Positions 35,171-42,752 of a DNA stretch of 64,000 bases are shown here, piece after piece (the stretch's first letter is position 1; every line of letters begins with the position of its first letter). The notes below the pieces were generated by a model, which saw only the letters and a program-made list of their open reading frames with translations, had not been told where the DNA came from and ran no database searches. The position numbers were made by a program, and so were the translations under genes. Source of the DNA: Sphingobium sp. KCTC 72723 (GTDB taxonomy: Bacteria > Pseudomonadota > Alphaproteobacteria > Sphingomonadales > Sphingomonadaceae); contig NZ_CP060388.1 of the NCBI RefSeq assembly GCF_014280435.1, forward strand, positions 3,051,501 to 3,115,500, in the 5' to 3' direction.

Positions 35171-36247
35171 TCAGACTGGTTCGGCGACCGCCCCGGCACG
35201 CGCTTTCGCTGTGGCGACCAGCGCGTACAGACCCGCATTATATTGCGTCATCTGCTCCATCGTCAGGTCGCGATAGGGCGTCATCGGGCAGAGCGAATCC
35301 ACCACATCCCAGAAGGGCTCTATCTTCTCCAGCACTTCGTCGACCGGGCCGCAGGTCACGAACGCCTCGACCATATCGTCCGACACATTGCCGATGACCT
35401 TGGCGATATCGCCATGTTCGCCCAGGCTGAGCTGGCAAGCGCGGGCCTGGTCGCCAAAGCCGGTCGCTTCGAAGAACGGCTCATATTCCTTATAGCCCGA
35501 ATAGGCGGCGACAGTGGCACGGCTGTCGTCGATCGCCTTTTGCTTGTCGTCATTGATCGCGATCCACGGCCAGGCATTGATTTCGATGTCCGCGCGGCTG
35601 CGACCATATTTGGCCAGCGTCGTTTCGATGAAGGGCAGCTTGCTGCGCGTATAGGCCGCCGACCACAGCGCATGGACCATCAGCCCGTCGCCAACCTCCA
35701 GCGCCAGCGCCGTCATCTTGTCCTGCAACGCAGCGATCCAGATCGGGATTTCCGGGCGCACCGGCGGCGCGGTCAGCATCATCTCGCCAAAATCGGCGGA
35801 GAAATATTCGCCCTCAATCGGGTCCATGCCCGTATGCGCATTGGCGATGACATAGCGGATCACCTTCACGCTCTCGCGCAAATGGGTCAGCAATTTGCGT
35901 TCCGGCTCGCCATACATGCCGGTGACGCAACTCTTGATGCTGGACCCCAGCCCCAGCACGAAGCGCCCGCCCGAAATCCGGTCGACGTCCATCGCCGCAT
36001 AGGCGGTTTCGACTGGGCTGCGCGTGCCCGCGATCGCGACGCCGGTGCCGACTTTCAGATTGCTGGTCAATGCGGCCGTTGCCGCCATCGGCACGAAGGG
36101 CGGGCCGTAGATCTGGAGCGAAAAACAGCCCTCGAAGCCGACCTGTTCCATCTGCTGCCCGATCCCGCCCATCATGGGGGCGGGCAGGGTCGGCATGACG
36201 CCCCACCAGCGGCGTTCGCCGCCGACGGCATTGGCGAGCTGTGTCAT
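35171..36247 (-). CDS. LLM-class F420-dependent oxidoreductase (2)
   Basis: A 358-residue luciferase-like family protein: Q-V-G-F-E-G-C-F near residue 40, K-V-G-T-G-V-A-I-A, R-I-S-G-G-R-F-V-L-G-L-G-S and I-P-I-W-I-A-A-L are the barrel motifs. It belongs to the long F420-type subgroup (TIGR03617/03857-like). Convergent with the KstD-like gene and last of the leftward set that begins with the Rieske-like pair; a terminator with T7 lies just upstream of it, so it may depend on read-through or its own promoter. Substrate unknown. Confidence 0.84.
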   Translation of the reverse strand: MTQLANAVGGERRWWGVMPTLPAPMMGGIGQQMEQVGFEGCFSLQIYGPPFVPMAATAALTSNLKVGTGVAIAGTRSPVETAYAAMDVDRISGGRFVLGLGSSIKSCVTGMYGEPERKLLTHLRESVKVIRYVIANAHTGMDPIEGEYFSADFGEMMLTAPPVRPEIPIWIAALQDKMTALALEVGDGLMVHALWSAAYTRSKLPFIETTLAKYGRSRADIEINAWPWIAINDDKQKAIDDSRATVAAYSGYKEYEPFFEATGFGDQARACQLSLGEHGDIAKVIGNVSDDMVEAFVTCGPVDEVLEKIEPFWDVVDSLCPMTPYRDLTMEQMTQYNAGLYALVATAKARAGAVAEPV

Positions 36248-36258
36248 GGAAATTTCCC

Positions 36259-36291
36259 GAAAAAAATCGGGCGGACCGTCATGGTCCGCCC
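36259..36291 (-). terminator. Rho-independent terminator after Rieske-like pair
   Basis: On the minus strand a 9-bp stem GGGCGGACC/GGTCCGCCC (5-nt loop) is followed by a run of seven T. It ends only about 12 bp before the start codon of LLM gene 2. Confidence 0.8.
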
Positions 36292-36309
36292 TTCAGGGGG
36301 AGGGGGAAA

Positions 36310-37383
36310 TCAGAACTGGAACAGTTCCTTACGCAGGCCGATGATATCGCTGCAATCGGCGCTCACATTATCGCGATAGGCAAAATCGCCCTTCGCCTGC
36401 CGATCGCTCAATTCCATCATCGCCATGCGATACCGCTGGCCGGCCTGGTCAAACTTGCTGTGCAAATCCTTGCGATCGGTATGGCGCATATAGCGGGGGC
36501 TTTGTGGGGAGGTCATATAGCTGTCCTGCCGCGACACTTTGTAACCGGCCTTGGGCATGACATAGCTGAACATGCGCCCGGCATTGCTGGTATTCATGAC
36601 CATTTCCATCCGGGTGCGGTCCCGCGTTTCGGGGGTGCATGGGTGGAACAGCGGCACGTCGTCACCGGGGCTGAACCGGCCATAGGCGATCGCGCAGTGC
36701 GACCGCAGATAGATGCGGATCACCTGCCGCACATTCTGGGTCGGCTGCTTGATTCCGCTGAAGAATTTCATCACCGGCGCGACCGATTTGTTGACGCAGG
36801 TGCGGACCATGGTGACAGTCTCGCTGTCGTAAAATGTCTCGATCGTTTCGCTATCCGACCGTTCGTCGCCGACCACGTCGGCGTGCAGGAAATCGGCATG
36901 GGTCAGGTCGATCAGATTCTCCAGGCTGATCGGCGCGGAGCTTTCGAAACGCACCGTCGCCGTCATATGGCGGGGCAGGCCACCCTTGGGCGGAAGGAAG
37001 GGCAGGCTGGGCAAATGGCGCGGATCGGCAGCCAGCGGATTGCCCAGCCAGGCCCAGACGACGCCATAATGTTCCATCACCGGATAACGGCCGCGCGCGT
37101 CGGTGTAATCGCTCTTGTCGCGCACCACGCGCTCATTGGGGTGGAACTCGCTCGCCACGACCACGCCATTGTCGCGCCACAGGAAGATAGGGTTGGAATA
37201 GACGGCGCGGCGCACCGGCTTGCCCGTCACCGAATAATCGTGGGCAACCGGGAACCAGCTGTCGCGCATTACGATATTGTGCGGCACCCAACGGTTGACG
37301 ACATTCATGGCGATGGGGCTGCCACCCGATGGCGGCGCGCTATGGTTTTCGTCAGAGACGGGGCGATCGGCGATTTCCAACAT
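36310..37383 (-). CDS. Rieske-oxygenase-like alpha subunit lacking the Rieske cluster
   Basis: A 357-residue homologue of ring-hydroxylating oxygenase alpha subunits. The N-terminal framework is recognisable (R-D-S-W-F-P-V-A-H at 40-48, G-K-P-V-R-R, P-I-F-L-W-R-D), but the stretch that should hold C-x-H...C-x-x-H is shortened to about residues 75-99 and has no Cys. The mononuclear iron motif is intact: N156-L-I-D159-L-T-H162-A-D-F-L-H167. It should therefore bind O2-activating iron but needs electrons from another subunit, presumably the adjacent Rieske-bearing protein. The ATG at 37383 is chosen because GGAGG lies 8 nt upstream. Confidence 0.85.
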   Translation of the reverse strand: MLEIADRPVSDENHSAPPSGGSPIAMNVVNRWVPHNIVMRDSWFPVAHDYSVTGKPVRRAVYSNPIFLWRDNGVVVASEFHPNERVVRDKSDYTDARGRYPVMEHYGVVWAWLGNPLAADPRHLPSLPFLPPKGGLPRHMTATVRFESSAPISLENLIDLTHADFLHADVVGDERSDSETIETFYDSETVTMVRTCVNKSVAPVMKFFSGIKQPTQNVRQVIRIYLRSHCAIAYGRFSPGDDVPLFHPCTPETRDRTRMEMVMNTSNAGRMFSYVMPKAGYKVSRQDSYMTSPQSPRYMRHTDRKDLHSKFDQAGQRYRMAMMELSDRQAKGDFAYRDNVSADCSDIIGLRKELFQF

Positions 37384-37397
37384 GTTCAAATCCTCCT

Positions 37398-38336
37398 TCA
37401 GGCCGCTACGGTCTGGTCATGGGTATCCTGCGTTGCGTCGAGCAGGGCGTTGCGCAAATCCTCGCCATGGAGCGATACGGTCGGTTTGGTGGTCCGCAGC
37501 TTCGATCCGTCGATGGACGAAAGGACGGTCAGCGGATTGACCCCGCGCAACATCGCGCCGCGCAGCCCGGCCCGGCGGACGCCCAGTTCCGCGCGCCAGC
37601 GCACTGCGGTCACACCGCGCGCTGCTGGGACGGGCGACAGGACGGCATGGAGCAGGTCGTTGAAGGCGTCGTCGCGCAGCGTCAGATGCGTCTCGCCGGT
37701 CAGCGGATGGGTGCGGGTCAGCAGCGTCAACGGAAATTCGGCGACGAAATGGGATGGCCAGTGCAGCGGATACCACTGGCAACTGCGCTCCATCACCAGC
37801 ATCCCGCCCTCTTCATGCAGTTCGGACATGATATAGGGGCTGAACCGCACACCGCGGATCGACAGGATCAGCGCGGGATCATCATATAGCGCATCCAGAT
37901 ATTCCTGATGGCTGCAACTGACATTGACGGTGCCGATATAGCGATATTTGGGTTCCGCGCTCAGCGGCGCTTCCGCCTTGGGGTTCAGACAGACGCGCAC
38001 GAAACCGGCCTGTTCGCTGACGCCAAAGGCATTGGCCTTGTAGATCGGCGGAAATTTCTGCTGATCCTTCATGTTCGGGATCTCTTTCAGCCGCCCCGTC
38101 TCGCCATCATAGCTCCAGCCATGATAGCCGCACTGGATCAGCCCATTGTCGCGGATACAGCCCAGCGACAACGGTGCGCGGCGGTGCGGACAGCGGTCCT
38201 CCAGCGCGCGGGCAATGCCCTGATTGTCGCGCCACAGCACCACCGGCTGCTCGCCAATATCCACCGACAGCGGCTTTTTGGACGTGACTTCCTCAGACCG
38301 GGCGACGGCCCACCAAAGATCGGTATCGAGACTCAT
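37398..38336 (-). CDS. Rieske-oxygenase-like subunit lacking the mononuclear iron site
   Basis: A 312-residue protein with a full Rieske [2Fe-2S] motif, C49-P-H51 and C69-G-Y-H72, in a standard N-terminal Rieske domain (P-V-V-L-W-R-D, L-E-D-R-C-P-H-R-R-A-P-L-S-L-G). Where the catalytic domain should have D-x2-H-x4-H, the sequence is L-D-A-L-Y-D-D-P-A-L-I-L (about 147-158) with no His. It would carry electrons but not react with O2 itself. Start at 38336 after AAGGATAAGCGCC. It precedes the Rieske-less partner by 14 bp and is divergent from the TetR gene. Confidence 0.87.
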   Translation of the reverse strand: MSLDTDLWWAVARSEEVTSKKPLSVDIGEQPVVLWRDNQGIARALEDRCPHRRAPLSLGCIRDNGLIQCGYHGWSYDGETGRLKEIPNMKDQQKFPPIYKANAFGVSEQAGFVRVCLNPKAEAPLSAEPKYRYIGTVNVSCSHQEYLDALYDDPALILSIRGVRFSPYIMSELHEEGGMLVMERSCQWYPLHWPSHFVAEFPLTLLTRTHPLTGETHLTLRDDAFNDLLHAVLSPVPAARGVTAVRWRAELGVRRAGLRGAMLRGVNPLTVLSSIDGSKLRTTKPTVSLHGEDLRNALLDATQDTHDQTVAA

Positions 38337-38364
38337 GGCGCTTATCCTTACTCCTGTGATTAAA

Positions 38365-38390
38365 TTGACGTATGACAATTTATATGTCAA
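38365..38390. promoter_or_regulatory. Probable TetR operator
   Basis: In the 66-bp divergent gap between the Rieske-like operon and the TetR gene, TGACA (38373-38377) and TGTCA (38385-38389) form a perfect dyad with a 7-nt A+T spacer; an outer TTGAC (38365) and GTCAA (38386-38390) extend the symmetry. Position just upstream of the regulator start suggests autoregulation and control of the oxygenase pair. Confidence 0.6.
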
Positions 38391-38402
38391 CGTCTTTTCA
38401 CT

Positions 38403-39068
38403 ATGGATCAGCTGATGCTCGATCGACCCCCGCGCGCCCGTGGCCGCCCCGCCCTCAACGCCGTCCAGGCCGTGGACGAGGACAAGCTGCTGGGCCTGGC
38501 CTTTGCGACCTTCGCCGAACGCGGCTATGAAGGGACGACGCTGCGCGACCTGTCGAAACGGTTGGGCGTCAGCCACAATCTGCTCAACGTGCGTTTCGGG
38601 CGGAAGGAGGATCTGTGGGTTCGCGCGGTCGATTGGCGCATGGCGCAAGCGTCGCCCTTCGTTGAAGCCGCGTTCGACGAACCGGCTGATGCCGAAGTCC
38701 GGTTGCGTCACCTGATCCAGCGCTTTTGCCTGTGGGCGACCCGCAATGGCGACATCGTCTCGCTCACCAATGTCGAAGGATGCCGCTCGACCTGGCGGCT
38801 CGACCATATCGTCGAACATTTCGTGTTGCCATTTCAGCGGCGGCTCGATGACCTGCTGGACGCGGTGCGGCGGCAGCGGTCGGTGCATGGCCTGTCGACT
38901 CCGGCGCTGATGGCGCTGCTGGTGCAGGGTGTGGGCTATTATTTCTGCGCCGTGCCGATGCAACAGCGTTTGGGCGCTGGCGGCGAAGTGGATGACGCCC
39001 ATGCCGCCGCGCAGGCCGACCGGCTTGCCGACTTCCTGCTCGCCGCGCTGCTTCCTCCCATTGCCTGA
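38403..39068 (+). CDS. TetR-family regulator
   Basis: A 221-residue TetR protein. Residues about 25-70 are the DNA-binding domain (L-A-F-A-T-F-A-E-R-G-Y-E-G-T-T-L-R-D-L, R-L-G-V-S-H-N-L-L-N-V-R-F-G-R-K-E-D-L). The C-terminal helical domain is the ligand pocket. Divergent from the Rieske-like pair, which it likely represses. ATG at 38403 used; an ATG at 38415 is possible. Confidence 0.88.
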   Translation: MDQLMLDRPPRARGRPALNAVQAVDEDKLLGLAFATFAERGYEGTTLRDLSKRLGVSHNLLNVRFGRKEDLWVRAVDWRMAQASPFVEAAFDEPADAEVRLRHLIQRFCLWATRNGDIVSLTNVEGCRSTWRLDHIVEHFVLPFQRRLDDLLDAVRRQRSVHGLSTPALMALLVQGVGYYFCAVPMQQRLGAGGEVDDAHAAAQADRLADFLLAALLPPIA

Positions 39069-39080
39069 CTTGCGCCGCCG

Positions 39081-39398
39081 TCAGTCTTCCGGCGCGATGG
39101 TAACGGTCAGGCCGGATAATGCGTCGCTCATCATCACCTGGCAGGACAGGCGGGAGTTTTCGTTACGATGGGGCGATCCGTCGAGCAGGTCGCTTTCATC
39201 CTCCGTTACCGGCGGCAGGATCGCGGCGACCGCCGGATCGACATAGACGTGGCACGTCGCGCAGGAACAGCAACCACCGCACAGCGCCAGCAATTCGTCG
39301 AATCCGGCATCACGAATGGCCTCCATCACCGAAACATTGGCGGGCGCATCAATCGTCTTGCAGGTGCCGTCGCGGGTGATGACGTTCAGTTCGGGCAT
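39081..39398 (-). CDS. Adrenodoxin-type [2Fe-2S] ferredoxin
   Basis: A 105-residue ferredoxin with the ligand pattern [14 protein letters not shown] (C-x5-C-x2-C) and the fourth Cys in S-R-L-S-C-Q-V, as in putidaredoxin/adrenodoxin. Such ferredoxins deliver electrons to P450s and some Rieske oxygenases. The only P450 of the window (57726-58946) and the Rieske pair are candidate partners; no ferredoxin reductase gene is present. GAGGAATATC precedes the ATG and the shared palindrome lies 62 bp upstream. Confidence 0.92.
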   Translation of the reverse strand: MPELNVITRDGTCKTIDAPANVSVMEAIRDAGFDELLALCGGCCSCATCHVYVDPAVAAILPPVTEDESDLLDGSPHRNENSRLSCQVMMSDALSGLTVTIAPED

Positions 39399-39450
39399 GA
39401 TATTCCTCGTCTGGAATCGGAATGATCGGCCAGTCCTATGCGCCCGGACG

Positions 39451-39482
39451 CCCCGCCCTGCCTGTCGAAAGACAGGGCGGGG
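39451..39482 (-). terminator. Hairpin after sulfotransferase gene
   Basis: CCCCGCCCTG (39451-39460) pairs with CAGGGCGGGG (39473-39482), 10 bp, 12-nt loop, just after the sulfotransferase stop codon. No T-run. The inner part contains the palindrome listed separately. Confidence 0.55.
39461..39476. promoter_or_regulatory. Shared 16-bp palindrome, copy 6 (perfect)
   Basis: CCTGTC-GAAA-GACAGG, a perfect dyad, 62 bp upstream of the ferredoxin ATG. It overlaps a terminator-like hairpin, so part of its symmetry may have another reason. Confidence 0.6.
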
Positions 39483-39488
39483 CAGGGC

Positions 39489-40778
39489 TTATTTCACTTC
39501 GACCTGGACCGGAAACCGATCGAAATAGAAGCCGAAGGGGCGCCGCAATTCTTCCCCGGTGACGTGGAAATCCCGCTCCAGGTCATAGACGATCTTGCCC
39601 TTCGTCTGCTCGCCATGTTCGGCCAGATAGACATGCAGGTCGGCCAGCGCCTCGTCGGTCAGGGGAATGTCGGCGATGCGGTAAATCTCTTTCAGGATCG
39701 GATCGGGATTTTTGATCCAGTCATGGAAATAGACGTCGATCGTCTGTTCGGGCGGTAATATGTCGCGGTCCCGCACGCAGGCGCGCAACAGTTTTTCGTA
39801 GCGGTCGGGCCAATAGCCAAGCGGCTCCTGAATATCCACGGACATGCGAAGCATCCGTGCGGCATAAGTGTACATGGTCAGTTGCGACCGGATCGACCCG
39901 ACAGGATCGCGATGGGTGATGACGAAAGTTGCGTCGGGAAAAGTCTTATAGAGGGCAGGCAATTGCTCCATATGCTGGGGGCATTTGATGACCCAGCGAT
40001 TGGGGCCGTTCAGGAAGGTCAGCACCTGGAGCGCCTTCTTGAGATAGGCATAGGTGCCCGACTGGTCGTGGCTCAGATAATAGTCGCGCCAGCGTGGCAC
40101 CATCGCCAGCCATTCGATCAGGTAGGATGAGAAATCGGGCGCCTGCAACTCGATATCCTCACTGATATGGTCGGGCGAAAATTCATGCATGATCGCCATG
40201 TGCGGCAGGATAGACTCCATCATCCGCCATCCCTGTTCCGCCTTGGTCCAGCGCGGATTGGCGTCGTCTGGCGTCGGTGCCTCGTCGGGCGCTGGCACCG
40301 GCGCGATCGCTTCCCACCAGGGTAGCGACCGGAAACGGCGATCGGCGGACAGCAGTCCCAGCAGGTGCGTCGTCCCCGACCGCGGCAGGCCCGCGACGAT
40401 GATCGGCCGGTCGATCGGAATGTCCAATATATCCGGGTGGCGCTTGACGATATCCTCGATCCGCAGCCGGGTCGCGGCATAGCGTATCATCATCTGGAAC
40501 AGGTTGGCGCGCGTGACGGCGGAGGCATTGGCGTCCTCGTCTATCGCCTGGCACCACACCGCCAGCCGTTCGCGAAAATCCGCCGCGCCGAAATCCGACA
40601 GGCCAGTCTGGGCCTGCGCCGCGCCCAAAATGATCGCGGGCTGGAAGGCGATCTGGTCCGCTGCTGCCTCGGCCCCGGCCATCACCTGTTTCTGAACCTC
40701 CGTCAGCACCGGATGATGCAGGTCGGTAATGTCGATGATGTTGCGGCGCGCTGCCGCTTCCTGCGCGGGACTGCCCAT
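39489..40778 (-). CDS. Sulfotransferase-family protein
   Basis: A 429-residue protein with a C-terminal sulfotransferase domain: the PAPS 5'-phosphosulfate loop G-L-P-R-S-G-T-T-H-L-L is near residue 135 and the 3'-phosphate motif R-D-P-V-G-S-I-R-S near 293. An N-terminal helical part of about 120 residues precedes. These proteins transfer sulfate from PAPS to hydroxyls; bacterial members are functionally diverse. AGGAGAGCGAC precedes the ATG. A sulfotransferase inside a catabolic island is unusual; it may detoxify or tag a hydroxylated intermediate. Confidence 0.86.
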   Translation of the reverse strand: MGSPAQEAAARRNIIDITDLHHPVLTEVQKQVMAGAEAAADQIAFQPAIILGAAQAQTGLSDFGAADFRERLAVWCQAIDEDANASAVTRANLFQMMIRYAATRLRIEDIVKRHPDILDIPIDRPIIVAGLPRSGTTHLLGLLSADRRFRSLPWWEAIAPVPAPDEAPTPDDANPRWTKAEQGWRMMESILPHMAIMHEFSPDHISEDIELQAPDFSSYLIEWLAMVPRWRDYYLSHDQSGTYAYLKKALQVLTFLNGPNRWVIKCPQHMEQLPALYKTFPDATFVITHRDPVGSIRSQLTMYTYAARMLRMSVDIQEPLGYWPDRYEKLLRACVRDRDILPPEQTIDVYFHDWIKNPDPILKEIYRIADIPLTDEALADLHVYLAEHGEQTKGKIVYDLERDFHVTGEELRRPFGFYFDRFPVQVEVK

Positions 40779-40818
40779 GTCGCTCTCCTGTTATGATGCG
40801 CCATCTAATCTCCTTGAC

Positions 40819-40834
40819 CCTGCCGTCGGCAAGG
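40819..40834. promoter_or_regulatory. Degenerate copy of shared palindrome
   Basis: CCTGCC-GTCG-GCAAGG lies 40 bp upstream of the sulfotransferase start. Three positions deviate from the consensus; the right half GCAAGG recurs in front of the P450 gene. Confidence 0.35.
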
Positions 40835-40852
40835 TGCGCGGCCATCGCCGCT

Positions 40853-40898
40853 GCGCCAATTGCTGCGTCATCGCGCCAAAGGAGCAGCCAAGCGCCAA
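40853..40898 (+). promoter_or_regulatory. Three tandem GCGCCAA repeats upstream of AraC gene
   Basis: Exact copies of GCGCCAA start at 40853, 40873 and 40892, i.e. 20 and 19 bp apart, about two helical turns. Such direct repeats are typical AraC-family operators, and they end 13 bp before the AraC start codon, so autoregulation is likely. Confidence 0.6.
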
Positions 40899-40911
40899 GC
40901 GGAGAGGATGA

Positions 40912-41775
40912 ATGGACGCTGTTTCCCAAGTCTATGACCTGCCGGTCACGCCCGCCATGGATTGCATGGTCAAGGGACGGATCGCGCTGCCCGGCGTAGT
41001 TATGGAACTGCACCATTATCGCTTTCGCGGAGCGCAGGGCGGGGTCTTTTCCTCGCCGCGCAGCTTCCTCGATCTGGCGCTGTCGCCAAGGCCGGGTCGG
41101 CCCTGCGGCGGCTATGACGGCCCGACCAGCGCGTTGGGCGACATCATTTTCATTCCGGCGGGAAACCCGTTGCACACAGCATGGGGGGAGGGGGAGCAGA
41201 CGTCGATCTGTTGCGGATTCGACGGCGCGGCGTTGGACGGCGACGCACTGGCTTTGTCGGATGACGCCTTGCAGGCATCGCTCAATTTGCGCAGCCCGCT
41301 GGTGCGCGACGCGCTGCGGCGGATTGCGGGCGAGATTGCCACGCCGGGCTTTTGCAGCGAGATGCTGGCCCAGGCGATCTGGATGCAGGCATCGATCGAC
41401 CTGCAACGTTATCTGCGCCTGTCGGTCGAAAGTTATGGCGCGCGGAGCGGCCTGTCCCGTGCGCAGATCAGGCAGATAACCGATTGCATCGAACAGCCCG
41501 GCAAACCCCCATCCGTCGCCGATCTGGCGGCTGAGTGCGGCCTGTCCACTCGCCATTTCTTTCGCCAGTTCCGCGCCGCCACTGGTCAGACGCTGACTCA
41601 TTATGTGACCGACCGCAAGATCGACCGGGCCAGGCAGTTGCTGCGGCAGGGGAGCGTAGCGATCAAGGTGGTCGCGTGGGAATGTGGGTTCGACAGCGCA
41701 GCGGCCTTTTCTGCCGCTTTCCGCAAGGCGACTGGCACGACCCCCCGGCAGTTTCGGGAATCTGTGATGCATTGA
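40912..41775 (+). CDS. AraC-family regulator (1)
   Basis: A 287-residue regulator. The N-terminal 170 residues are a ligand/dimerisation domain; the last 100 hold the double helix-turn-helix (S-V-A-D-L-A-A-E-C-G-L-S-T-R-H-F-F-R-Q-F and V-A-W-E-C-G-F-D-S-A-A-A-F-S-A-A-F-R). GGAGAGGATGA precedes the ATG. It resembles the second AraC gene at 52907-53785 in layout. Likely controls the SDR/VOC genes that follow and itself through GCGCCAA repeats. Confidence 0.9.
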   Translation: MDAVSQVYDLPVTPAMDCMVKGRIALPGVVMELHHYRFRGAQGGVFSSPRSFLDLALSPRPGRPCGGYDGPTSALGDIIFIPAGNPLHTAWGEGEQTSICCGFDGAALDGDALALSDDALQASLNLRSPLVRDALRRIAGEIATPGFCSEMLAQAIWMQASIDLQRYLRLSVESYGARSGLSRAQIRQITDCIEQPGKPPSVADLAAECGLSTRHFFRQFRAATGQTLTHYVTDRKIDRARQLLRQGSVAIKVVAWECGFDSAAAFSAAFRKATGTTPRQFRESVMH

Positions 41776-41799
41776 GGGCAGGGCAGTTTCGCGATGGCT

Positions 41800-41863
41800 T
41801 TGGCGCAACTGCGAAAGCCAGCTTGCTTGTCGCCAAGCGCCTTCGCCCGCACTGTTACGCCAA
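41800..41863. promoter_or_regulatory. Further GCGCCAA-like half sites before SDR gene
   Basis: TTGGCGC (41800-41806, inverted), CGCCAA (41831-41836) and ACGCCAA (41857-41863) lie in the 127-bp gap before the SDR gene. They resemble the repeats at 40853-40898, so the same AraC protein may act here. Confidence 0.4.
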
Positions 41864-41902
41864 AGCGTCGCCCCATGACGAGCGGCCATCAGGAGAAGCG
41901 CG

Positions 41903-42688
41903 ATGCCGGAAAATCTGTTCGACCTGACTGGCAAGGTGGCGCTGGTCACGGGCGCCAATTCGGGATTGGGATTTGGCTATGCCCGTGGGCTGGCCCGCGC
42001 GGGCAGCGACGTCATCCTGTGGGGCCGCCGCGCCGACAGGAATGAAGAGGCCGCGCAGGCGCTGCGTCAATATGGGGTCCGCGTGTTCGCCGATAGCGTG
42101 GACGTAGCCAGCGAACCCGCGATCGTGGCCGGATTCGCGCGCGCGATCGACGCGATGGGCCGGGTCGATACGCTGGTCGCCAATGCGGGGATCGCCAGCC
42201 AGGTGGCCTTTACCGACATGGACGTTGCCACCTATCGCAAGCTGATCGACGTCAATCTGGACGGTGCGGTATTCACCCTGCGCGAAGGTGCGCGGCATAT
42301 GAAGGCGCGGGCGGAGGCTGGCGATCCGGGCGGGTCGCTCATCATCTGCGGCAGTGGCTCGATATTTCAGGGCGTGCCGACCATGGCCCATTATGGCATC
42401 GCCAAGGGCGCGCTAAATTCGCTGGCCAAGGCGCTGGCCGCTGAACTGGGACCGATCGGGGTGCGGTGCAACGTCATTGCGCCAGGCTTCATCGAAACGG
42501 ACATGACCTTTGCCGACCCCGCCATCGGCCAGATGCTGGCCGACATGGTCGCGGCCAAGACGCCGCTGGGCCGTGCGGGTAAACCCGCCGATCTGGAGGG
42601 AGCGGTCGTCTATCTGGCCAGTGACATGGCCGCATATCACACGGGCGACACGCTGGTGGTGGATGGCGGCAAGCTGTTCGCCAACTGA
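41903..42688 (+). CDS. SDR oxidoreductase
   Basis: A 261-residue classical SDR: T-G-A-N-S-G-L-G cofactor loop, A-N-A-G, C-G-S-G-S and Y-G-I-A-K active site, V-V-D-G-G end. The ribosome site AGGAGAAGCG is repeated before the VOC gene downstream. Probably acts on an intermediate shared with the VOC protein. Confidence 0.87.
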   Translation: MPENLFDLTGKVALVTGANSGLGFGYARGLARAGSDVILWGRRADRNEEAAQALRQYGVRVFADSVDVASEPAIVAGFARAIDAMGRVDTLVANAGIASQVAFTDMDVATYRKLIDVNLDGAVFTLREGARHMKARAEAGDPGGSLIICGSGSIFQGVPTMAHYGIAKGALNSLAKALAAELGPIGVRCNVIAPGFIETDMTFADPAIGQMLADMVAAKTPLGRAGKPADLEGAVVYLASDMAAYHTGDTLVVDGGKLFAN

Positions 42689-42752
42689 TCGTCCGGCAGG
42701 TGCCACCTTGGCCCCGTTGCGGCTGACCAGACAAGTCCCACAGGAGAAGCGC

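Noticed and set aside
36310-37383. Loss of the Rieske cluster as a frameshift or pseudogene
   Set aside because: The frame is open over 357 codons, the iron motif and framework are conserved, and a good ribosome site precedes it; decay would not leave such a clean gene beside a complementary partner.
36241-37836. A 531-codon open frame on the plus strand
   Set aside because: It is antisense to the Rieske-like pair; its His/Arg/Gln-rich sequence is typical of shadow frames.
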